From: Candidatus Hydrogenedentota bacterium
Lineage (GTDB): Bacteria; Hydrogenedentota; Hydrogenedentia; Hydrogenedentales; CAITNO01
Length of the DNA: 8,080 nucleotides
Direction of reading: 5' to 3'
Assembly: GCA_011046175.1 (NCBI GenBank)
Contig: DSBB01000497.1
Coordinates: 1-8,080 of the forward strand
Below are positions 6,201 to 8,080 of this stretch, piece by piece. The notes under the pieces were generated by a model. That model did not search any database and was not told the origin of the DNA. It worked only from the letters and a program-made list of their open reading frames with translations. Each line of letters begins with the position of its first letter. Positions within the stretch are counted from its first letter, which is position 1. The position numbers and the translations under genes are program-made.

Positions 6201-7515
6201 TGCCCGTCGGCGCGCCGGCGTAGTCAATGTCGGGATTGGAAAAGATATATACCTGGGTGTCGAACATGAAATTGTCAAAATCAAACTCTTCATACGTCAT
6301 GATCGAAACGTACCGGCGCCCGTTAAGCCCGCGCCAGCGCCAGCCGGTGGAATACTCGAACAAACCGCCTTCCGGCGGCGCAGGCGACATCATCTGGGCG
6401 CGGCTGTGATGGCAGCCCAGGTTGTGGCCTATTTCATGGATGAGCGTTGCGTCGGCGTATTCCGCCGAAACGACGCAGAATCCCCATTGCGGCGCGCCCG
6501 TCGGCTCCGTAAGCAGCCATGCAACCCCCGAAATTCCCAGATTACTGACGGACGCCACGTTCAACATCATGACAAGGTCGGCGCCATACTCGTCCCGCCA
6601 TTCATGCACTTCCTCCAGAAAGTTCTCCGTGTCCAATTCAAAAGGATTAAAAGAGGAGGTAAACGTCAGGTTGTCCAAATCTGAAATGTAATCTTCTTGT
6701 TCCTCGTATTCAACCTGTCGGGCGTGAACCAAGCGCAGGCGCATATCCACATCGCTGTTTTCCAGCGTGTCGTTGCCGCGCTGGAACGCCTGCGCAAGCA
6801 GGTTGTTTACGCCCGTGCGATTGGTGCGCGACCAGCGTTCGGCGGCGGGCGTGTAAACCACCAAAACATCCACCACCACATCGCTGCCCGGAACGGGGAT
6901 AACCGGCGTCACCTTGGGCGCGTCTTCCACATGTACCGGCAACCGCGGTCCGGCGCAATTGGACGCCCGCAAATCCTGCACACGATATTCCGAAACAACA
7001 TACGCGCCTGATTCCGGCTCCTCAGCCACCACGTACACAAAGCCGTCGTCAAGTATCTCCACTTGCAGCAGAGCGCGGCCATCCACGTCCACTGACATCA
7101 GGAAATGACCGTGTTCCTTGTCCGTAACGCGACCGCTGAAGGATTTGACGCCCAGCAGATTCTCATCGGAACGCTCAATATCCACGACCACTTCCAAGTC
7201 GTCAAACAACGCCAGCGCAACGCCCGCAGCGTCTTTATTCTCGACTATGGCCGCAAGCACGCCGGCGTTAAAAACGACCTCCCGGCGGCGCACACCCAGG
7301 CTCTTTGAATCTTCCCCGGCGTATGTTGCGACATCGCCAACGCCGTACACCAACACCGGCGCGGCGGCGGCGGGCGTTTGTTCGGGCGGAACGGCCGCTT
7401 CAGAAGGAAGCACAAAAGTGGCTATGCCCGCGAACAACCCGATCGTGAGCATCATTACCAGGGCAACCTGTAAACAGCGGTTCCCCTTCACTGGAGAGAC
7501 AGGACCGAAAGTCAT
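1..7515 (-). CDS. Giant secreted multi-domain metzincin metalloprotease (reprolysin-like) with beta-helix, repeated modules and IPT/TIG domains; 3' end outside window
   Basis: The ATG at 7515-7513 opens a frame of 2,505 codons that reaches base 1 with no stop; I checked every codon. An in-frame stop at 7545-7543 lies only ten codons upstream, with no other start between, so this ATG is the only choice. It is preceded by a good Shine-Dalgarno sequence. Domains in order: signal peptide 1-40, propeptide 41-211, zinc protease 212-465, acidic linker 466-487, parallel beta-helix 488-957, acidic linker 958-991, four copies of a diverged beta-rich module (992-1177, 1316-1501, 1761-1925, 2079-2225), IPT/TIG domains 2314-2414 and 2415 onward. 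The stretches 1178-1315, 1502-1760 and 1926-2028 are beta-like, aromatic and acidic, and I do not recognise them. The protease assignment is firm from HEIGHNLGCHH plus the SIMTY Met-turn. The enzyme probably acts outside the cell or on its surface. The substrate is unknown, and any C-terminal sorting signal would lie beyond base 1. No frameshift or internal break was seen. Confidence 0.95.
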   Translation of the reverse strand, partial: MTFGPVSPVKGNRCLQVALVMMLTIGLFAGIATFVLPSEAAVPPEQTPAAAAPVLVYGVGDVATYAGEDSKSLGVRRREVVFNAGVLAAIVENKDAAGVALALFDDLEVVVDIERSDENLLGVKSFSGRVTDKEHGHFLMSVDVDGRALLQVEILDDGFVYVVAEEPESGAYVVSEYRVQDLRASNCAGPRLPVHVEDAPKVTPVIPVPGSDVVVDVLVVYTPAAERWSRTNRTGVNNLLAQAFQRGNDTLENSDVDMRLRLVHARQVEYEEQEDYISDLDNLTFTSSFNPFELDTENFLEEVHEWRDEYGADLVMMLNVASVSNLGISGVAWLLTEPTGAPQWGFCVVSAEYADATLIHEIGHNLGCHHSRAQMMSPAPPEGGLFEYSTGWRWRGLNGRRYVSIMTYEEFDFDNFMFDTQVYIFSNPDIDYAGAPTGSYVGEYAPADNARSIREIKNVVAGYRPQVVPDEEEGEPEEGEDDPEPDDIWYVNAYSPFPTQDGQSWESPFKTITQALNVAGNNHEIWVARGLYQEGSGETPAIQMRSGVRMYGGFIGVESSKFERDIFANATVIDGNNERAAVAGANNTVLDGFIVVNGGMYNDGVSPIVRNCAFGRNTVGMTNIGASPIVTDCYFGRDEEDFFFWQIPDWGLNETGMLNQGGAPTLARTSFLNCDDVAVRNEDTEEMSITACVFKSNKGGGMINVNADSVEIISGIFEGNRASQGGAIHNTDSIVYIASSSFLNNQAIGGDGGAIAGGMLTIETATFRDNISVGGGAAIARPTENSLIRNARFSRNRAGGEGGALLLDAAVRMENCLVYGNGAGEGAAGAGIAVESGAPVIWNTTFARNDGYALHNMTGAASPRLTNCILWGNTNAIQNTDNATAVVTYSDVQGGQDGQGNIEEDPLFRDIGQGDMYLLEDSPCINSGTGTGAPSDDIAGEARPQDGQHDMGAWEYIGPDGGDSGEGPVTDPTEGEQEEGEGEQEDVPAASFEAVTLVRDKEALLPLHDWVPLFRFTMKYGEDDFAPRDLRRLVYTIINDTDDEDDRALEYAVTKDLHTSDILEYGLFWDMYSDEDQAGEPRYGSLSDDDILVEGPDGPFTWDHTADFVTFTSATFGRRDGYAPMTFDMDFTNAPYIPEAAPEGDDTEGNAYIVAVRTSSTWRSQLTLGVLVEAAEMVNPDTGEMPIDVDDEGGFEYIDEYSPDFYGDDPEILEDEVWYSSSFGVFDPSGPYIPTSYLEVGSFPHPNFWQHTSFMAVPTGEFTRPRWNKPGQLMSMFASEFIEQRRIIALEEWTPVIGINLHSTRARMNCDDGAMLTEVNIVLTDVGADPYGPEGNGGFNPKNALKPVQHARSDGNTFGHHVVQNGIWVWRDDNDNGVFEPPTPQVSGGVEFGADLPLQSGGVEDYRWEYIPLPPGGGDPWWKITLYFYACDRNPYGFISPTPNNIFPIPDDDGKFGSEFTYDYFVVTRFDSGFKDCSLRPATNTGATYGAEFRAFIEPKRIDPFTWTYAGGIFTDSQNYMFEAGDDRWMPDEPWWPERTLNASAAKPFRLGVEVHDMVLTYNSSLTLEDLEDLESYLTFNFHPLTIIGVDLDVLRLSFGHSPINNQQPSIFSIWMDPFGQDFDRFTNGHVVNAYKFVPLEFRLPSVIFDESYTLYARGWGRRQYAFEVAPFFKINSDLPPYGPRSTAYPTPPERPTVPHFDTWPGLLEPGQYPALIDWAPENARARLLTQKTEPNSNHVAMLGINASGSVDPVVNTEGNSITLAQIVVAFWGPDFTPDLLKPLDPNNDSNQSLDSGVLLWEKGDFGGTAIGTPVAFLNSQDLSDYANTPLPLVHNIIPVTGLRWAGAPEYIDLNGDGAPSDMDGNGIIDENDKAWVLTLYPRNLYELPTDDDMESGNGGCDLYITASTSENIGRFQQFRAVVPATLPSRAANYQKAGIQFYPPVNTSPKAFLKANGEEDPVAPYYGHDMLQSNIPLRIEDMAQRWSDINIGGGAVPAIGLNIATNREGGTVASGSGGVGYERAFYAPGQRWAANQLAGDFLIDERYESYEITGNTADTLALLSGTPRNGAWRVVRDPSFLEEVTVEIYQEGDFATMNPLTDLLPLDRDQRISGVALYRDNDNHPDNRNGMFDPDIDIPLTLDTAPYFSGRTADEVKVRFVFSTPGTSDFPIPRAEQTRHRQWVHDSFGTRVSDPENGPDFFVVLRASNDMQIGDNFRVGIVSWGPSTPSEPDPHIWAVLPGEERNDYLKFREFQWAERGVGFVTYFKEPPVSYYLHGAKASQRPDASGLNWIRSHSTKKGRSGVITARNRPIGPRSLVIDSASQSRLPIQTLPGQGFSFLIYGKNFGNNPMVALSGYDLIINAAKDDTISVTITTRPGAPPQEPVTLVVRNPNTGDEASRSDLFTLTSDVDVYGPKIMRVNPGRARKADFPVVVEGMNFFNAAALEVRFGETRMPVLDVSPDGTAITVGFPVGGMPQTGLLNVLVASGNKNGGQDIKVDAFEYI
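274..576 (-). other. IPT/TIG immunoglobulin-like domain 1 (residues about 2314-2414)
   Basis: GFSFLIYGKNFGNNPMVALSG is the typical IPT/TIG core (a strand, then G-x-N-F and a short strand). It is followed by DDTISVTITTRPGAPPQEP and VTLVVRNPNTG, the usual closing strands. The domain is about 100 residues, the normal size with its lead-in. Such domains act as spacers or ligand-binding units in secreted and surface proteins. Confidence 0.85.
841..1281 (-). other. Diverged repeat module, copy 4 (residues 2079-2225)
   Basis: It begins SFLEEVTVEIYQEGDF, then NPLTDLLPLDRDQRI. The block SGVALYRDNDN (2113-2123), HPDNRNGMFDPDIDIPLTL, is the clearest version of the acidic-loop element. Then come VKVRFVFSTPG, DPENG and the hallmark PDFFVVLRASND (2199-2210), with NFRVGIVSWGP closing. 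It is the most compact copy (about 147 residues) and probably the best seed for a profile search. It is preceded directly by the NTADTL element. Confidence 0.6.
1324..1431 (-). other. GNTADTL strand motif (residues 2029-2064)
   Basis: GQRWAANQLAGDFLID, then YEITGNTADTLALLSG, matches a pattern I know from many secreted bacterial proteins: W-x-x-N-Q-x-x-G, a strand, then a G/S-NTADTL-x-L turn followed by a short strand. It is normally a small all-beta element in surface or tail-like proteins and has no known catalytic role. Here it introduces module copy 4. The recognition is from memory of the motif only. Confidence 0.5.
1741..2235 (-). other. Diverged repeat module, copy 3, carrying an EF-hand loop (residues 1761-1925)
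   Basis: It starts with SITLAQIVVAFWGPDFTPDLLKPL, followed by SGVLLWEKGDFGG (1796-1808), in which the acidic loop seen in copies 2 and 4 is degenerate. NTPLPL corresponds to the D-x-PL element. A stretch with two acidic loops (DLNGDG 1853-1858; EF-hand loop 1862-1873) is inserted before WVLTLYP. The module then resumes with PTDDDMESGNGG and the hallmark CDLYITASTSE, ending FQQFRAVVP. The loss of one acidic loop and gain of another suggests that calcium binding moved within the module (inference). Confidence 0.6.
1897..1932 (-). other. EF-hand / dockerin-type calcium-binding loop (residues 1862-1873)
   Basis: The 12-residue loop DMDGNGIIDEND has Asp at positions 1, 3, 9 and 12, Asn at 5, Gly at 6 and Ile at 8. 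This is the canonical EF-hand/dockerin pattern, except that position 12 is Asp rather than Glu, as is common in dockerins. A second acidic loop, DLNGDG, lies nine residues before it. Calcium binding is expected, probably to stabilise the extracellular fold. Whether a full paired dockerin exists is doubtful, because only one complete loop is visible. Confidence 0.75.
3013..3570 (-). other. Diverged repeat module, copy 2 (residues 1316-1501)
   Basis: It begins with LTEVNIVLTDVGADP, then GGFNPKNALKPV. The block GIWVWRDDNDNGVFEPP (1366-1382) contains DDNDNG, a calcium-binding-like acidic loop, and is followed by DLPLQ. The second half has WWKITLYFYACDRNP, then PDDDGKF (D1451-1453) and the hallmark YDYFVVTRFDS (1462-1472), closing with AEFRAFIEP. 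It shares with copies 3 and 4 the order L(K)PL / G-V-x-W/Y / acidic loop / D-x-PL / DD(D) / DYFVV-R-S / FR. No known family is recognised. Confidence 0.6.
3985..4542 (-). other. Diverged repeat module, copy 1 (residues 992-1177)
   Basis: This is the first of four copies of an unrecognised beta-rich module. It has a leading pair of strands (LLPLHDWVPLFRFTMKYGED), then an aromatic/acidic block GLFWDMYSDEDQAGEPRYG near 1066-1083, which stands where the other copies have their Asp/Asn calcium-like block. It ends with the hallmark GNAYIVAVRTSSTWRS (1149-1164) and the closing strand LTLGVLVEAA. This copy is the most diverged. I infer the relation from the order of elements, not from identity. Confidence 0.45.
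4543..4644 (-). other. Acidic Gly/Glu/Gln linker 2 (residues 958-991)
   Basis: A low-complexity segment with the run TEGEQEEGEGEQE links the end of the beta-helix (GAWEYIGP) to the first repeated beta-rich module. Its DNA is a short imperfect repeat of Glu/Gly/Gln codons, a likely site of slippage-driven length change. A flexible, highly charged hinge is the simplest reading. Confidence 0.85.
4645..6054 (-). other. Right-handed parallel beta-helix domain (residues 488-957)
   Basis: The domain starts with WYVNAYSP...DGQSWESPFKTITQAL...IWVARGLY, the usual lead-in of secreted beta-helix proteins. About twelve coils follow, each marked by an aromatic/Asn motif: NCAFGRN, DCYFGRD, RTSFLNC, ACVFKSN, SGIFEGN, SSSFLNN, TATFRDN, NARFSRN, NCLVYGN, NTTFARN, NCILWGN, YSDVQGG. 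Pmp-like GGAI/GGAL motifs (QGGAIHN, DGGAIAG, EGGALLL) alternate with them. It closes with DPLFRD, SPCINSG and RPQDGQHDMGAWEY, the common end of the choice-of-anchor/beta-helix families. A longer insert rich in Phe, Trp and acidic residues (EEDFFFWQIPDWG) bulges between coils 2 and 3. Such helices serve as polysaccharide-binding or cleaving domains or as adhesive stalks. I see no convincing lyase active site. Confidence 0.9.
6055..6120 (-). other. Acidic Gly/Glu/Pro linker 1 (residues 466-487)
   Basis: A short low-complexity stretch, rich in Glu, Asp, Gly and Pro (DEEEGEPEEGEDDPEPDD), joins the protease to the beta-helix. It is a flexible and probably unstructured hinge. Its composition matches linker 2 after the beta-helix, which supports reading the helix as a separately inserted module. 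Confidence 0.85.
6121..6882 (-). other. Metzincin zinc-protease domain, reprolysin-like (residues about 212-465)
   Basis: The domain opens with DVVVDVLVVYTPAAERW, the standard first beta-strand of bacterial reprolysin-like proteases. It continues through a helix (NNLLAQAFQRGNDTLENS) and the edge strand region GADLVMMLNVASVSNLGISG to the zinc motif at 360-370. After the motif come a Met-turn (SIMTY, M406) and the family's familiar closing segments FSNPDIDYAGAPTG and ADNARSIREIKNVVAGYR. The size (about 250 residues) fits the family. C347 and C368 are the only cysteines in the core and could pair. The order of elements matches Pfam Reprolysin-type families and peptidyl-Asp metalloendopeptidase-like proteins. 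Which MEROPS family it belongs to cannot be settled by eye. Confidence 0.92.
6406..6438 (-). other. Zinc-binding catalytic motif HEIGHNLGCHH (residues 360-370)
   Basis: This is a perfect HExxHxxGxxH metzincin signature. H360, H364 and H370 are the zinc ligands, E361 is the general base and G367 allows the turn. The Met-turn methionine M406 follows 36 residues after H370, within the normal metzincin range. The residue after H370 is Ser, where adamalysins/ADAMs usually carry Asp. All catalytic residues are present, so the enzyme is expected to be active. Confidence 0.96.
6883..7395 (-). other. Propeptide region of the metalloprotease (residues about 41-211)
   Basis: This stretch lies between the signal peptide and the first strand of the catalytic domain. 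It is mixed alpha/beta in character, with hydrophobic strands such as VALALFDDLEVVVDIER and a segment FSGRVTDKEHGHFLMSVD. This layout (N-terminal pro-region with a beta-rich inhibitory fold) is usual in bacterial reprolysin-like proteases. It holds a single cysteine, C187, in SNCAGPRLP, about 25 residues before the catalytic domain. That cysteine could act as a zinc-blocking switch (inference). The domain boundaries are estimates. Confidence 0.6.
7396..7515 (-). other. Signal peptide (residues about 1-40)
   Basis: The N-terminus has a basic patch (K10, R13) followed by an uninterrupted hydrophobic stretch at about residues 15-36 (LQVALVMMLTIGLFAGIATF, then VL). It ends in a Pro-Ser-Glu-Ala-Ala segment that fits signal peptidase I cleavage near residue 40. 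The following residues are Pro/Ala-rich, a typical flexible start of a mature or pro-region. No lipobox cysteine sits after the hydrophobic core, so a lipoprotein is unlikely. The n-region of about 13 residues is slightly long but normal for Sec export. Confidence 0.85.
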
Positions 7516-7677
7516 TTCCTCACTCCCATCCGGATTTGGATTTCATCGGCCATGACGCGCATGGCGCTCCATACTCTTTACAATAAAGATGCATTATCTC
7601 ACATTCATTTCCCAGCATCAAATATAGTACACCACCAAGGCGCATCATATCACACTGACAACGACAGCAATTACGAT
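7516..7677 (-). other. Presumed 5' leader of the protease gene
   Basis: About 160 nt lie between the predicted P1 start and the ATG, with no reading frame of note. Two small inverted repeats are present: GCCATG-N5-CATGGC at 7549-7565, and an AT-rich TCTTTA-CAA-TAAAGA at 7575-7589. Neither is followed by a T-run, and I recognise no riboswitch. Confidence 0.4.
7523..7527 (-). promoter_or_regulatory. Shine-Dalgarno sequence GGGAG
   Basis: GGGAG lies 7 nt upstream of the ATG at 7515, an ideal distance. A second purine stretch, GAGG at 7521-7518, lies only 2 nt from the ATG and is probably too close. Together they fix the start codon. Confidence 0.8.
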
Positions 7678-7683
7678 GACGCT

Positions 7684-7712
7684 ATTTTACCATACCGGTA
7701 AACTCTTGACAA
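7684..7712 (-). promoter_or_regulatory. Putative sigma70-type promoter P1 (proximal)
   Basis: Reading the minus strand, TTGTCA (7712-7707, 5 of 6 consensus) and TAAAAT (7689-7684, 5 of 6) are separated by exactly 17 bp. The spacer ends in TGG, forming an extended -10 (TGN). The predicted transcript starts near 7677, giving a leader of about 160 nt. The surroundings are AT-rich. The match is by eye only, and the organism's sigma-factor preferences are unknown. Confidence 0.55.
7686..7702. promoter_or_regulatory. Operator-like dyad overlapping P1
   Basis: TTTACC-N5-GGTAAA is a perfect 6-bp inverted repeat with a 5-bp centre. It covers the end of the P1 -10 element and most of its spacer, with a nested TACCGGTA palindrome at 7693-7700. 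A dimeric regulator binding here would block P1 but leave P2 mostly free. No regulator gene is in the window, so this is inference from position and symmetry. Confidence 0.35.
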
Positions 7713-7722
7713 GTTATTATAA

Positions 7723-7751
7723 ATTATTACAACTTTGCGTCTCAATGTCAA
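7723..7751 (-). promoter_or_regulatory. Putative sigma70-type promoter P2 (distal)
   Basis: On the minus strand a perfect TTGACA (7751-7746) and AATAAT (7728-7723, 5 of 6) are separated by 17 bp. P2 lies 39 bp upstream of P1 and points the same way, so the giant gene may have tandem promoters. AT-rich DNA raises the chance of random -10 matches, but the perfect -35 at exact spacing is notable. Confidence 0.5.
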
Positions 7752-7752
7752 T

Positions 7753-7899
7753 AAAAAATGACGTCAAAAAATTTCCCCCTTCTTTTCCACCGACAAATCA
7801 TATTGTCCTGTTAACGCAAATATTTCGCCGGATTTCTGTTGCGCCCGCGAATCTTACGCCATATCAGGCTTTCTCCGAAACTTTTCCCGGAAGAAGTGG
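7753..7899. other. Intergenic DNA with no recognisable gene
   Basis: A largely AT-rich, non-coding stretch upstream of the promoters. It holds an isolated 8-bp palindrome, TGACGTCA (7759-7766), followed by six A residues, and GTTAAC (7810-7815). I see no convincing coding frame, terminator or RNA gene. Confidence 0.5.
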
Positions 7900-7903
7900 T
7901 GCC

Positions 7904-7918
7904 TGCGGCGCAGCCGCA
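7904..7918. repeat. GC-rich hairpin TGCGGC-GCA-GCCGCA
   Basis: A perfect 6-bp stem with a 3-nt loop. Neither strand shows the T-run of an intrinsic terminator after the stem. Its shape matches the hairpin at 7950-7962, suggesting a REP-like unit. Confidence 0.4.
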
Positions 7919-7949
7919 AAAGGTAATCCTTGCGCTCTTTATGCTAAGA

Positions 7950-7962
7950 CGGGCGTTGCCCG
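7950..7962. repeat. GC-rich hairpin CGGGC-GTT-GCCCG
   Basis: A perfect 5-bp stem with a 3-nt loop, 31 bp after the previous hairpin. The adjoining CGCAACCC (7961-7968) has an inverted partner, GGGTTGCG, at 8014-8021. No poly-T follows, so it is not an obvious terminator. Confidence 0.4.
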
Positions 7963-7987
7963 CAACCCAGAGTTGACTATTCTCTTT

Positions 7988-8076
7988 GTATGTTGTTCAC
8001 GCTTCAGCGTACAGGGTTGCGTGTATGACTCAGAGTTTGTGTACTACTGCCGCACGCTGAAGCGTGAACAACATAC
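7988..8076. repeat. 23-bp perfect inverted repeat with 43-bp centre (REP/MITE-like)
   Basis: The arms at 7988-8010 and 8054-8076 are perfect reverse complements over 23 bp; the left arm begins GTATGTTGTTCACGCTTCAG. Each arm contains a small palindrome around GCTTCAGC (for example CACGCT-GA-AGCGTG at 8053-8066). The centre (8011-8053) has no coding sense. It could be a long stem-loop, a miniature inverted-repeat element or two opposed copies of a dispersed repeat. It lies at the window edge, so its full extent is unknown, and no target-site duplication was identified. Confidence 0.65.
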
Positions 8077-8080
8077 CCAA

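Noticed and set aside
961..6684. Long plus-strand open frames (961-2130, 2416-3084, 3763-5160, 5329-6684)
   Set aside because: All four lie exactly codon-on-codon antisense to the giant gene, because its codons rarely include TTA, CTA or TCA. Their translations are Arg/His/Ala/Val-rich and lack domain signals, while the minus-strand reading shows clear protease, beta-helix and IPT/TIG motifs.
7118..7555. Plus-strand frame opposite the gene start
   Set aside because: It is low-complexity Ser/Thr/Ala-rich and antisense to the signal peptide and propeptide coding sequence. I see no supporting ribosome-binding site or motif.
7706..7733. Divergent plus-strand promoter (TTGACA, 16 bp, TACAAC)
   Set aside because: The -35 is perfect, but the -10 is only 4 of 6 and no plus-strand gene follows in the window. 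The -35 is also the reverse strand of P1's -35 region.
7904..7962. Intrinsic terminator(s)
   Set aside because: Stems are present but no T-run follows on either strand.

Overview
The window is filled by one very large gene on the minus strand, plus its upstream region. In the frame of the ATG at 7515-7513 I read every codon down to base 1 and found no stop, so at least 2,505 codons are open. The gene runs off the left edge, and its C-terminus is not seen. The apparent plus-strand reading frames inside it are antisense shadows.

The product is a secreted, multi-domain metalloprotease of the metzincin (reprolysin-like) type. In order it has a signal peptide (about residues 1-40), a propeptide (41-211), a zinc protease domain (212-465; HEIGHNLGCHH at 360-370, Met-turn M406), an acidic Gly/Glu linker, a right-handed parallel beta-helix of about 12 coils (488-957) and a second acidic linker. 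A long beta-rich region follows (about 992-2313), in which I recognise four diverged copies of one module. One copy holds a canonical EF-hand/dockerin-type calcium loop. Two IPT/TIG immunoglobulin-like domains (2314 to beyond 2505) end the visible part. Signal peptide, protease, beta-helix, calcium loops and Ig-like domains together suggest an extracellular or surface enzyme that binds and degrades a polymer or host/prey protein. The substrate is not shown.

Upstream (7516-8080) the DNA becomes AT-rich. It holds a Shine-Dalgarno sequence, an approx. 160-nt leader, two good sigma70-like promoters in tandem pointing at the gene, and a 17-bp dyad overlapping the nearer promoter. Farther out (7900-8080) lies a cluster of short GC-rich hairpins and a 23-bp perfect inverted repeat at the window edge. 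These look like dispersed REP/MITE-type repeats rather than genes. No RNA gene, CRISPR array or transposase is visible.

Organism: a bacterium with moderately high GC in coding DNA. Giant secreted proteins with EGE/EGEQE linkers, beta-helices and IPT domains recall uncultured environmental lineages such as Hydrogenedentota, Lentisphaerota or other PVC-related bacteria. That is a loose inference from style, not a sequence match.
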